Under the pieces are notes generated by a model. The model saw only the letters and a list, made by a program, of their open reading frames with translations. It did not search any database and was not told the origin of the DNA. Made by a program: the position numbers and the translations under genes. From Prochlorococcus sp. scB243_498I20 (GTDB taxonomy: Bacteria; Cyanobacteriota; Cyanobacteriia; PCC-6307; Cyanobiaceae), in contig JFMR01000045.1 in assembly GCA_000635015.1 (NCBI GenBank), forward strand, positions 1 through 64,000: a stretch of DNA of 64,000 nt, read 5' to 3'. Shown piece after piece: positions 53,275 to 62,747 of the stretch (its first letter is position 1; every line of letters begins with the position of its first letter).

Positions 53275-55077
53275 TCATGAGTTTTTATTGTACATTATTT
53301 CAGATTCGGAAATAAATGTTTCTAACAATTTATCAGTACTAATTTTAAGCTTAGTATTATTTGTTCTGCATAAAAGTTCTACTTCTTTATTAATAGAATC
53401 TCTGCCAATTATTATCTGAAAAGGAATACCAATTAATTCCGCATCTTTAAATTTCACTCCAGCTCTGTCGTTTCTATCATCAAGAAGGACATCAATTTTA
53501 TTAATTAAAAAGTTGTTATAGATTTGCTCAGTTAGATCACTTTGAATAGGATCTTTTAGGTTTGTTGGGATAATAATAACTTCAAAAGGAGAAATCTGAA
53601 TAGGCCAACAAATTCCCTTTTGATCATGATTCTGTTCGATAGCAGCTTGAGCTATTCTTGTCACTCCAATACCATAACAACCCATCCATAAATTTTTTAA
53701 CTGACCATCCTTATCGGAGAACTTTGCATTTAATTTTTCACTATATTTTTGACCTAGTTGGAAAATATGTCCTATTTCGATACCTTTTTTTTCTTTAAGT
53801 TCCTCATCATCGTCAATACTTACTTTATCTCCTTTTTTGGCATTTCTAATATCCCCAATTAGAAATTCTTTTGAAGCAAAAGAGAATTCTTGAAAAACTT
53901 TATGGAAATCAACTTTATTCCCACCACTTATAAACTTTGAAAGGCTACTTGCAGAATAGTCAATTATTCTTGTCCATTTTTTATCCCAATTAGAACTTGT
54001 TTTAATAGTTTTATTATCTAAATCTGGCCCAATAAAACCTAAGGGAAAATCAACTAGATTTTTTTTGATAGTGTTTTTGTCTTCAATCTTTTTAAGATTA
54101 AGGAGATTGAAATTATGAAATTTATTGATTAAGTTAAAAAGCTTTACTTCATTAATGTGTTGATCGCCTCTTATGCATGCAAGAATTGGGACCTCAAATT
54201 CACCTTCGAACTGTGCCAAGAATATTACTACTTTAATAATTTGACTAGGATCTAAATTATTATTATCGCAAACTTCTATGATTGTTTTCTGATGAGGTGT
54301 TTCCAACCACTCTGCAATATTATCTTTAAGTGGAATAGGTTGAGAGGGTAAAGAAACAGCTTTTTCAATATTGGCAGCATAAGAGCCGCTTTGAGTAAAC
54401 AAAATAGAATCTTCACCCGCATCAGCAGTGACCATGAATTCTTTAGATGAGGCCCCACCAATTGCTCCACTATCAGCTTCTACCCCTACTGTCTGTAGTC
54501 CACAAGATTTAAAAATATTTTCATAAGCATTCCCCACTTTTTCATAGAAAGAAGCAAGATCGTTTTCTGAAGAATGAAAAGAATAACCATCTTTCATTAT
54601 AAATTCTCTACTTCTCATTAATCCAAACCTTGGCCTAATTTCATCTCTAAATTTTGTCTGAATTTGATAAAAACATTGAGGTAATTGCTTATAGGAGTTG
54701 ATGGTTTCTGATGCAATACTAGTGATCACCTCTTCGTGAGTTGGAGCTAAACCAAATTCTTTACCTTGTCTATCTTTGAGATTAAACATTATTCCTTCCC
54801 CTGCCGTATATCCTTCCCACCTTTCACTTTTTCTCCATAAATCTGCAGGATGAAGTTGGGGTAATAGTAATTTTGTACATCCAATACTATTAAGCTCTCT
54901 CTCTATTATTGCGGATATTTTTTCAATAACTCTAAGCATTATTGGCATGTATGCATAGATACCGCTGTTAACTCTGCGAATATACCCAGCTTTTAAAAGT
55001 AATTGATGTGAAATAATCTCAGCTTCAGAAGGTGTGTCACGAAGTGTCCCCAGAGGAAATGAGGTTGTTACGCGCAT
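53275..55077 (-). CDS. proS: Prolyl-tRNA synthetase
   Basis: 'HPADLWRKSERWEGYT', 'LAPTHEEVIT', 'RFGLMRSREFIMKDGYSFH'. Confidence 0.98.
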   Translation of the reverse strand: MRVTTSFPLGTLRDTPSEAEIISHQLLLKAGYIRRVNSGIYAYMPIMLRVIEKISAIIERELNSIGCTKLLLPQLHPADLWRKSERWEGYTAGEGIMFNLKDRQGKEFGLAPTHEEVITSIASETINSYKQLPQCFYQIQTKFRDEIRPRFGLMRSREFIMKDGYSFHSSENDLASFYEKVGNAYENIFKSCGLQTVGVEADSGAIGGASSKEFMVTADAGEDSILFTQSGSYAANIEKAVSLPSQPIPLKDNIAEWLETPHQKTIIEVCDNNNLDPSQIIKVVIFLAQFEGEFEVPILACIRGDQHINEVKLFNLINKFHNFNLLNLKKIEDKNTIKKNLVDFPLGFIGPDLDNKTIKTSSNWDKKWTRIIDYSASSLSKFISGGNKVDFHKVFQEFSFASKEFLIGDIRNAKKGDKVSIDDDEELKEKKGIEIGHIFQLGQKYSEKLNAKFSDKDGQLKNLWMGCYGIGVTRIAQAAIEQNHDQKGICWPIQISPFEVIIIPTNLKDPIQSDLTEQIYNNFLINKIDVLLDDRNDRAGVKFKDAELIGIPFQIIIGRDSINKEVELLCRTNNTKLKISTDKLLETFISESEIMYNKNS

Positions 55078-55248
55078 ACAAATACTCCCTAATGCTATTT
55101 ATTTTATCAATTAAGATGAAAAAATAATTTAAAGTGTCTTGAGTCCCTCAACGCGGCTAGTCTAAAAATATTGTTTCTGCTAACTTCTTCAGTAATGAAT
55201 TTCAAACTTTTTTAAAGTTCATTATTACTAAAACATTTTCTTAAGTTT

Positions 55249-55602
55249 ATGGAAAATATAGATTCCAATATTTCAAGCGAAGAGGAATTAGTAGGTATTG
55301 ATGAAGTTCAAAAATTTCTAAATAGATCAAGAGCTTCTGTCTATAGGTATACAAATACAGATTTAAGAAATTTAAACCCCAGCTTTAATCCAAGAAAATT
55401 AAATCCCGAATTTAGAACTGATCAAAAAGATCCTTTAAAGTTTCACCCTAATGAAGTAGCAAGATTTGCTAAAGATATTTTAAGAATTAAGGAAGTCACT
55501 GTAGAGATCTTTAATACACCTTCCTCAGCTGCTCAAAATATACTGGTGCAAATATTAGAAGAACTAAAATCTATAAGGTCGTTGTTAGAAAAGAATAATT
55601 AA
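55249..55602 (+). CDS. Conserved hypothetical with HTH-like N-terminus
   Basis: 'EELVGIDEVQKFLNRSRASVYRYTNTD' resembles a helix-turn-helix. Confidence 0.65.
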   Translation: MENIDSNISSEEELVGIDEVQKFLNRSRASVYRYTNTDLRNLNPSFNPRKLNPEFRTDQKDPLKFHPNEVARFAKDILRIKEVTVEIFNTPSSAAQNILVQILEELKSIRSLLEKNN

Positions 55603-55694
55603 AAAGTTACTAATAAATGTTTTGATTTATTGACATTTTGAATGTAGGATAATGATGTTAAATTATCTCCTTAATCTTTACCAATTAAGAGTTC

Positions 55695-55949
55695 TTGAGT
55701 TACACGAAATCAAAGCAGTTTATTCAAAGTAAATCAAGCGAAGAATCTTCTCATGATTCTGCTCGAAGTGATTTTGAAAGAGATGATGATGACCCCTTAA
55801 GTATAAGGAGTTTATCAATAACATCTTTAGGTATTCTTTTTGCCTTTTTGACAATTTTTTTACCTTCAATAAGCATTTTAATTGGAAGACCTTTATCTCA
55901 AGGAAACGAGATAATTCATAATTACGATCTTAAAAAAGATGGACCTTAG
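55695..55949 (+). CDS. Conserved small membrane protein, TTG start
   Basis: 84-aa ORF with one TM, overlaps the next gene start. Confidence 0.6.
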   Translation: MSYTKSKQFIQSKSSEESSHDSARSDFERDDDDPLSIRSLSITSLGILFAFLTIFLPSISILIGRPLSQGNEIIHNYDLKKDGP

Positions 55950-56493
55950 TTCAATACCTCCATCTCCAATGAATGGAATAGTAAATATTATTGTTGAAAT
56001 ACCTGCAGGCAGTAGGAATAAATATGAATATTGCTCTGTTGCAGGAATAATGGCTTTAGATAGAGTATTGCATTCTTCAGTGAGGTACCCTTTTGATTAT
56101 GGTTTTATCCCAAATACCCTCGCTGATGATGGTGCTCCTCTTGATGCAATGGTGATAATGGATGAGCCTACTTTTGCTGGTTGTTTAATAAAAGCTAGAC
56201 CTATTGGAGTTTTGGATATGCATGATTGTGGTGCATATGATGGAAAACTTTTATGTGTGCCTATAGCTAACCCTAGGCAGGATAATATAGTGAGTATTAA
56301 TCAAATTGCTCCTAATCAGCTTGAGGATGTTGCTGAATTTTTTAGAACAAGTAAAGGACTTGATGGAAGAACAGTTCAAATTGACGGTTGGAGGGATTTT
56401 GATGTGGTTGAAAATTTATTGAAGAGTTGTATACCCTCAAAAAAGAAAAACTTTAAAGTACTTAAAAAATCAAAAATTGGTAAATTAAATTGA
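55939..56493 (+). CDS. ppa: Family I inorganic pyrophosphatase homologue with altered active-site residues
   Basis: 'YPFDYGFIPNTLADDGAPLDAMVI' fold signature but DGAPLD in place of DGDPLD; 'FFRTSKGL' in place of 'FFxHYKDL'. Confidence 0.88.
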   Translation: MDLSSIPPSPMNGIVNIIVEIPAGSRNKYEYCSVAGIMALDRVLHSSVRYPFDYGFIPNTLADDGAPLDAMVIMDEPTFAGCLIKARPIGVLDMHDCGAYDGKLLCVPIANPRQDNIVSINQIAPNQLEDVAEFFRTSKGLDGRTVQIDGWRDFDVVENLLKSCIPSKKKNFKVLKKSKIGKLN

Positions 56494-56846
56494 AAAAAAT
56501 AATTTTTTATAGTTATTTAAAATGCTCTACTTGCAGAAAAGCTGAAAAGTGGCTTAAAAGCAAAGATTTCGAATTTCAATTAATTGATATTGTAAAAGAA
56601 CCACCACTTGTTAAGTATTTAAATCTAGCTTTAAAACAATACTCTGATGATAAGAAAAAGATTTTCAATACAAGAGGTAAAGCTTTTAAAACTCTCAATC
56701 TTGATTTTAATGGTTTATCAAGTGAAGAAATTATTCAACTTCTTTCAAGGGATGGCAAATTAATAAAAAGACCATTTTTGATTTACGAAGGGAAGAAAGT
56801 AATATTAGGTTTTAACGAAATTCAATATGCCAAACAATTTATATAA
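56490..56846 (+). CDS. ArsC/Spx family protein
   Basis: Thioredoxin-like 'YLKCSTCRKAEKWLKSKDFEFQLIDIVKEPP', 'KRPFLIYEGKKVILGF'. Confidence 0.92.
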   Translation: MKKIIFYSYLKCSTCRKAEKWLKSKDFEFQLIDIVKEPPLVKYLNLALKQYSDDKKKIFNTRGKAFKTLNLDFNGLSSEEIIQLLSRDGKLIKRPFLIYEGKKVILGFNEIQYAKQFI

Positions 56847-56874
56847 GTTTAAAAAATCAAGACTTTTTTAATTT

Positions 56875-57534
56875 ATGACTGCTTCTGTTAAAAGTTTTTT
56901 AAAAGAATGGGGTCTCCTCATTCTACTAACTTTTTTTGTTTCCTCTTGTAGATCATTTTTAGCAGAACCACGTTATATCCCTTCTGGTTCAATGCTCCCA
57001 GAATTACAAATAAACGATAGGTTAATTATTGAAAAATTTTCGCTAAGAAACTCTTTACCAAAAAGAGGAGATATTGTTGTTTTTAACTCACCTTACTCCT
57101 TTGACGAAAAATTAATTTCATTAAGATCTAAGCCTTTACCAAAAAAAAGATATTGTTTTTTTATGAGTTTTCCTCCAATGTCGTTTATTCCTGGATTGAG
57201 GGATCAAGCTTGCGATGCCTACATTAAAAGAGTGGTGGCACTTCCAGGAGAAATTGTAAGTGTTAACAATAAGGGTGAATTAATTATAAATAATAAATTA
57301 ATTCCTGAACCTTATGTCTCTTATAAATGCTCATTATCACTGTTTAATCAATGTGGTAAATTTGAAAACATAAAAGTTCCAGAAGATCATTTTTTAGTCT
57401 TAGGCGATAATAGGTCAAATAGCTGGGATGGAAGATATTGGCCTGGAAGTAAATTTCTTAACAAAAAGGAGATAATTGGTAAAGCATATTTCAGATTTTG
57501 GCCTTTAAGTCAAGTTAGCTTTTTCAATAATTAA
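56875..57534 (+). CDS. lepB: Signal peptidase I
   Basis: 'YIPSGSMLPELQINDRLIIEK', 'YIKRVVALPGE', 'LGDNRSNSWDGRYW'. Confidence 0.96.
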   Translation: MTASVKSFLKEWGLLILLTFFVSSCRSFLAEPRYIPSGSMLPELQINDRLIIEKFSLRNSLPKRGDIVVFNSPYSFDEKLISLRSKPLPKKRYCFFMSFPPMSFIPGLRDQACDAYIKRVVALPGEIVSVNNKGELIINNKLIPEPYVSYKCSLSLFNQCGKFENIKVPEDHFLVLGDNRSNSWDGRYWPGSKFLNKKEIIGKAYFRFWPLSQVSFFNN

Positions 57535-57589
57535 ACCCTTTTTACTGCATCTGAATTGATCAAAATAAATTTTAAAAAGGTTTTTAATT
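57529..57589. terminator. Imperfect long hairpin between convergent lepB and phosphoglycerate mutase genes
   Basis: AATTAAACCCTTTTT paired with AAAAAGGTTTTTAATT, loop about 30 nt. Confidence 0.4.
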
Positions 57590-58917
57590 TAAAGAGCACC
57601 TGAAGCAGTTGAATCAATTATTCCTCCTAGGTGAGTTGTAATGTTTAGAGCGCTAATCACAGGGGGCTTATTGGGATCATTAAAAAGGTCAACAACAGTT
57701 ATGCCACCATTACCTTGTTTTATCATCCAAATATTTGAATAATTCATGCCAAGAATGTTGCAAATTAGAGTTTTATTGACTGCATCATGAGCAACTAGAA
57801 GGCTTTGATCATTATCATTTTGAGATGAACAAATTTTTTCAAAAGCTTTTACGGATCTTTCTGATACATCTTTTATAGATTCACCTTCTGGCATTATTAC
57901 TTCTTCAGGTTTATCATGCCAATTTTTTAGTAAAGCAGACCACTCTTCTCTAATTTCTGCTTCCAATTTACCCTCCCATAATCCGTGACTGATCTCTACG
58001 AGTGAATCTATTTTCTCAATTTTTAAATCTTTGTTATTTTGAAGGATTATTTGTGCAGTCTCATAAGGCCTATGCATTGAACTTGAAAATGCCTTATTGA
58101 AAGAAATATTTCTCAAATATTCAAAAGTTTTTCTAGCTTGATCTTTTCCGTTTTCATTTAAAGGGATATCAATTTGGCCTTGAAATCTACCTTCTTTGTT
58201 CCAATTAGTTTCACCATGCCTTATAAGAAATATTCTGGAATCTCCAATTTTATTTGGAATATTTTTATTAAGATGGGAAGTTTGATTTAAGCATTCAATT
58301 TGAGTCTTAAAAGAGTTATCTTTCTTTGAAATATTGAGTATCGAGAAAGAAGCATTTTCTAATCTTATTTTTCTAAAGCCTTGCTTAGGCTTTCCTAGTA
58401 ATAAGAGTATTAAACATCTGAGAATTGCATTATGTCCAACAACTAAAATATTTACATCATCTTTGTTTAGATAAATTTTTAAAATATCTTCTACAAAATT
58501 TGTGGCTTGAAAAAATAACTCTTGAATTGGTTTATAAGTTTTATTATCATTTCTTTTTAAGATAAGATTTTCTGGATCATTTTTCCATATAGGGTAAATT
58601 TCTGGAAATTTCTTTTTTATTTCATCAATTTTTAGACCAGACCATTCACTAAGATCTACCTCTAGCAAATTATCGTCGAATACAATATTTTGTTCTTTAT
58701 TGAAGACCTTTTTAATTGTTTTTGCAGTCTCTGCCGCTCTAACAAGTGGGGAGGAATAGATTTTATCGAAGTTTATTTTTGATAATGCTTTTCCTGCTTT
58801 TTGGGCTTGTTCGTATCCTTCATCAGTTAATAATGAATCGTCTGTTCTTCCTTGAATTAATCCTTTTGCATTGAAACTGCTTAGTCCATGCCTAACTAAA
58901 ACTAATCTTATAGCCAT
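57589..58917 (-). CDS. Two-domain histidine phosphatase (phosphoglycerate mutase-like)
   Basis: Two RHG sites: 'LVLVRHGLSSFN' and 'FLIRHGETNWNKEGRFQGQ'. Confidence 0.92.
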   Translation of the reverse strand: MAIRLVLVRHGLSSFNAKGLIQGRTDDSLLTDEGYEQAQKAGKALSKINFDKIYSSPLVRAAETAKTIKKVFNKEQNIVFDDNLLEVDLSEWSGLKIDEIKKKFPEIYPIWKNDPENLILKRNDNKTYKPIQELFFQATNFVEDILKIYLNKDDVNILVVGHNAILRCLILLLLGKPKQGFRKIRLENASFSILNISKKDNSFKTQIECLNQTSHLNKNIPNKIGDSRIFLIRHGETNWNKEGRFQGQIDIPLNENGKDQARKTFEYLRNISFNKAFSSSMHRPYETAQIILQNNKDLKIEKIDSLVEISHGLWEGKLEAEIREEWSALLKNWHDKPEEVIMPEGESIKDVSERSVKAFEKICSSQNDNDQSLLVAHDAVNKTLICNILGMNYSNIWMIKQGNGGITVVDLFNDPNKPPVISALNITTHLGGIIDSTASGAL

Positions 58918-59033
58918 TATATAAATTTGAAAATTAAGATAATTTAATCATCTCATGGCGTGATTAAAATAGATACATAAATATAAGGAAATTCAATGAT
59001 AACTAACTATAGTTTTCAAGAATATAATAAGTT

Positions 59034-60395
59034 ATGATCTTTAAAAATACTTCTAAGTCAAAACTCACTTTAGCTTTTATTTCTATCGTCATAACTTTTT
59101 TTGTATGGCAACAAGGATTAAGAGACAGTTTAAATAGACCATCTGTTTCATTTGATATTAGTCAAAAAGAGCAAGAAATTGCTGAATTATCTGTCCAATC
59201 AATACCTGTAAATCTTAAAAAATTTTTTATCATTAATGACCCTGTTGATCAAATAAATAAATCACTATCTGATGTCTCATTTGAAGAGCTAACAGAGAGA
59301 AATAAATTAATTCTAATAATTACTTCAGAATCAAATGATCCTTTAATTTATAAAAATATATCCAAAGATTTTGAAGATAAAAACTATAAATTTCTGATTG
59401 ATGAGATAGAAAAAAAAACTAATAACAATTCATATAAAGTAAATTCTGAAAAATTTGATTTATTTAAAGGTGATAGATTTTTATATCACCTTTTAAGCCG
59501 GAAATTTGATTTTGACGATAGTGCATTAATAACAAAATCATTTTCAAGCAAAATGTTTTTTAAAATATTAGCCATAAGACTAATACCACTTTTAACAATA
59601 CTTATTGGTTCTATTCTGGCTTTAAAAATATTATGGACAACTATATCTTTGAAAAAGTTTGGTTGGAAAGAAATTAAATCCTTAGATTTAGAATTAATAG
59701 ATATGGTTTTATTAATTGCAGGTGGATTTGTTGTTTTAGGAGAAGTGGTATCACCTTTATTTTCTATCAGTTTGGTTGAACTTTTTTCTAAAAATATCTC
59801 TAATGAATTGTCTCAATCTTTAAAAATTTTCTTTGGATATCTTTTTATGGCTATTCCTCCATTATGGATAGTTTTTTATCAAATTAAATCCTTGAATGGT
59901 GAATTTACTTTTAAAAAGGATTATTTACAGTTCAATTTCTTGCCAATAAAGTATGCAATTATTCAGGGAGTTAAAGGTTGGTTAACAATTGTTCCTTTTG
60001 TTTTATTGATTTCTCTAATTATGAATAGTCTGATTGATAATCAGAATGGTAGTAACCCCTTGCTGGAAATTGTTCTTAACAATAATAATTACTTATCATT
60101 TTTTCTATTATTTGTAACAACAACTCTATTAGCTCCTCTATTTGAAGAGATTATATTTCGCGGGATTTTACTACCAACTCTTTCAAGAGATTTTGGAGTA
60201 ATTTCGGGCATTATAGTTTCAGCTTTTATCTTTGCATTGGCCCATTTAAGTTTGGGAGAAATGCCGCCATTATTTGTTCTAGGGATTGGATTAGCAATTA
60301 CAAGAATTGCTTCAGGAAGTTTGTTTTCTTCAGTTATCATGCATTCTTTATGGAATGGATTGACCTTCTTAAATTTGTTCTTATTGAGGACATAA
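59034..60395 (+). CDS. CPBP family intramembrane protease (CAAX-like)
   Basis: 'APLFEEIIFRGILLPTL', 'FALAHLSLG', 'HSLWNGLTFLNLF'. Confidence 0.92.
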   Translation: MIFKNTSKSKLTLAFISIVITFFVWQQGLRDSLNRPSVSFDISQKEQEIAELSVQSIPVNLKKFFIINDPVDQINKSLSDVSFEELTERNKLILIITSESNDPLIYKNISKDFEDKNYKFLIDEIEKKTNNNSYKVNSEKFDLFKGDRFLYHLLSRKFDFDDSALITKSFSSKMFFKILAIRLIPLLTILIGSILALKILWTTISLKKFGWKEIKSLDLELIDMVLLIAGGFVVLGEVVSPLFSISLVELFSKNISNELSQSLKIFFGYLFMAIPPLWIVFYQIKSLNGEFTFKKDYLQFNFLPIKYAIIQGVKGWLTIVPFVLLISLIMNSLIDNQNGSNPLLEIVLNNNNYLSFFLLFVTTTLLAPLFEEIIFRGILLPTLSRDFGVISGIIVSAFIFALAHLSLGEMPPLFVLGIGLAITRIASGSLFSSVIMHSLWNGLTFLNLFLLRT

Positions 60396-60478
60396 AGAAT
60401 TTAATTCTTTACTTGCGAATCAAACAAAAAAATGTTTATTTAATTAATAACACTTCTTTTATTTAAAATAAATCATAG

Positions 60479-60906
60479 ATGAAACCTTATGGGAATCAAC
60501 TTAATTTTAAAAAAAAGTTTTATACGAAAGTAAAAAAAATTCCAAAAAAATATCCACCATACATATCAAATTAATACATCAAATTTTCGATACCATTAAT
60601 ATCTCTCTTTTGGTATTAATTTTCACCTTATTTTTCTTATCTTTTAATAGTCAAAGAAAGTGGTCAAATACATATAAAAACTTATCTAAAACAATAACTA
60701 TCAATAATAATCTCATTGATTATATTTCTAAAATTGAGGAATTTTATATTAGTGAACTTGAGTCTCTCAATATTTATAGAAAAACTAAACCTGAAGATTT
60801 AATCTATCTAGATAAACTTCCAGAAAGAAAAGAAAGTTTGTTTAAGAAAAATTTAAGTAGTTTCATTGAAGGTTTTAGTGATAGCAAATATCAAAGAGGA
60901 TATTGA
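60479..60906 (+). CDS. Candidate FtsL-like bitopic protein read in two frames (60479-60550, then -1 frame to 60906)
   Basis: Basic N-terminus MKPYGNQLNFKKKFYTKVKKIPKK in one frame; TM + helical tail ISTIHIKLIHQIFDTINISLLVLIFTLFFLSFNSQRKW...YQRGY in the -1 frame; TGATG overlap with ftsI. Confidence 0.55.
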
Positions 60907-62657
60907 TGAAAAAATACAAAAAGATTGTTCGTCTAATACCCCTTGATCAAAGAAGATTTAAATTTCTCTATATTGTTAGCTTACTATTAATATTTTGTTT
61001 GTTCGGTAGGTTAGTTAGATTGCAAGTCTTTAACGCCTCTGATTTGACAAGGAAAGCTAGATTAATACAGTCTTCTAAAACTAATGCCTTAAAAAAAAGG
61101 AGAGCAATTGTTGATAGAAACAATAGAATAGTTGCTTACGATAAACCGCTTTATAAATTATGGGCCCATCCAAAATATTTTAATTTTCCTGGGGATTCAA
61201 TTAACAGAGTTCGCAGTATTGAAGAAGTTATAGAAAAATTGTCACCTATCTTGAATATAAATGGTGAAATACTATTGAGTAAATTTAATAATAAAATGAG
61301 TGGTATCAAGCTTTTGGATAAAATTTCCGAAGAAAAGGCTGAAAAGATTAAGAACCTTCAAATAAGTGGAATTGATTTATTTAAATATTCGCAGAGATAT
61401 TATCCACAGGGGGAGGTTTACTCTAATCTTGTCGGTTTTGTTAATGATGAGAATATCGCTTCAGCAGGTTTAGAGCTTCATTTAGACAATCAAATTAAAG
61501 TTTTTAATAAAAGTAATTTAATAAAAAGAGGAGGAGATGGAACTCCTTTACCTGATAATTCAGCCCCAGGTGATTTTGTTTCTGATTACAAAAGTTTAGG
61601 CCTAACTATAGATTCAAAATTACAGAAAGCTTCATTCAATGCATTATCAAAGCAAGTAAGCAAATGGAAAGCAAAGAAAGGATTTGCCATTGTTATGGAT
61701 GTTAATAATGGTCGGATTCTCTCCTTGGTTACAGTCCCATCGTACGATCCAAATAAATTTTGGCAGTACGATTCTCGACTTTTTAGGGGTTGGTATTCTC
61801 AAGATTTATTTGAGCCTGGTTCAACTTTTAAACCTATTAATCTTGCCTTAGCTTTAGAAGAAAAAGTAATCCAGAAAGATGGATTAGTTGAAGATATTGG
61901 AAAAATTAATGTTGGAGGATGGACACTTTCTAATTGGGATAAACAAGGTAATGGATACATTGACTATCCAAAAGTTTTGCAGGTTTCAAGTAATGTTGGA
62001 ATGGTAAAAATAATGCAAAATTTAGACCCTTCAATTTATTGGGATTGGCTAGAAAATTTAGGTATAAATAAAAATTTAGAGACTGACTTATTTGAATCAA
62101 CTGCTGGCCAACTAAAGAGAAAAGATTTATTTGTAAATCAATCAATTGAGCCTGCTGTAACTTCTTTTGGCAAAGGTTTCTCAATCTCGCCACTTAAATT
62201 GCTTCAACTTCATGCGGCTCTAGCAAATGGTGGTTATGAAGTTACTCCACATGTAACCTCAACTTTCAAAGAAAGAGTTAATAAAAATCCAAAAAAACAA
62301 TTTTTTTCTCACGAAGTCTCTAAAACTGTTCTTGAATGGATGGAGAGCGTAGTCGATAAAGGTAGTGGATCTGGAGTGAAAATCGAGGGTTATAGAATAG
62401 CGGGTAAAACGGGCACTTCCCAAAAAGCATTGAATGGTTCCTATACAAATAAAAAAGTTTGCAGTTTTGTGGCCACCTTGCCAGTTAATGATCCTAAATA
62501 TGTTGTCCTTGTAGTCGTTGATGAGCCATCTAAATCTTATGCATACGGTTCAACTGTTGCTGTACCAGTTGCTAAAGAAATTATCGAGAGTTTGATAGTA
62601 ATTGAAAAAATACCTCCCAAGATTAAAGATCATGGGATGATTGTTAAAAAACTCTAA
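60906..62657 (+). CDS. ftsI: Peptidoglycan transpeptidase, FtsI/PBP2 family
   Basis: 'EPGSTFKPINLA' (SxxK), 'SSN', 'AGKTGTSQK' (KTG); N-terminal TM. Confidence 0.95.
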   Translation: MKKYKKIVRLIPLDQRRFKFLYIVSLLLIFCLFGRLVRLQVFNASDLTRKARLIQSSKTNALKKRRAIVDRNNRIVAYDKPLYKLWAHPKYFNFPGDSINRVRSIEEVIEKLSPILNINGEILLSKFNNKMSGIKLLDKISEEKAEKIKNLQISGIDLFKYSQRYYPQGEVYSNLVGFVNDENIASAGLELHLDNQIKVFNKSNLIKRGGDGTPLPDNSAPGDFVSDYKSLGLTIDSKLQKASFNALSKQVSKWKAKKGFAIVMDVNNGRILSLVTVPSYDPNKFWQYDSRLFRGWYSQDLFEPGSTFKPINLALALEEKVIQKDGLVEDIGKINVGGWTLSNWDKQGNGYIDYPKVLQVSSNVGMVKIMQNLDPSIYWDWLENLGINKNLETDLFESTAGQLKRKDLFVNQSIEPAVTSFGKGFSISPLKLLQLHAALANGGYEVTPHVTSTFKERVNKNPKKQFFSHEVSKTVLEWMESVVDKGSGSGVKIEGYRIAGKTGTSQKALNGSYTNKKVCSFVATLPVNDPKYVVLVVVDEPSKSYAYGSTVAVPVAKEIIESLIVIEKIPPKIKDHGMIVKKL

Positions 62658-62747
62658 AATTTTCTAATTTTATAAATATTTAGTTCATTATCTGATGATT
62701 TCATCAGGAATAAAAGCTAGTTTATGTATATATATGATTATCTAGAT

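Noticed and set aside
60610-60906. Taking the 98-aa TTG-started ORF as the complete gene
   Set aside because: TTG lies inside the hydrophobic segment and would truncate the TM; an upstream basic N-terminus exists one frame away (see finding).
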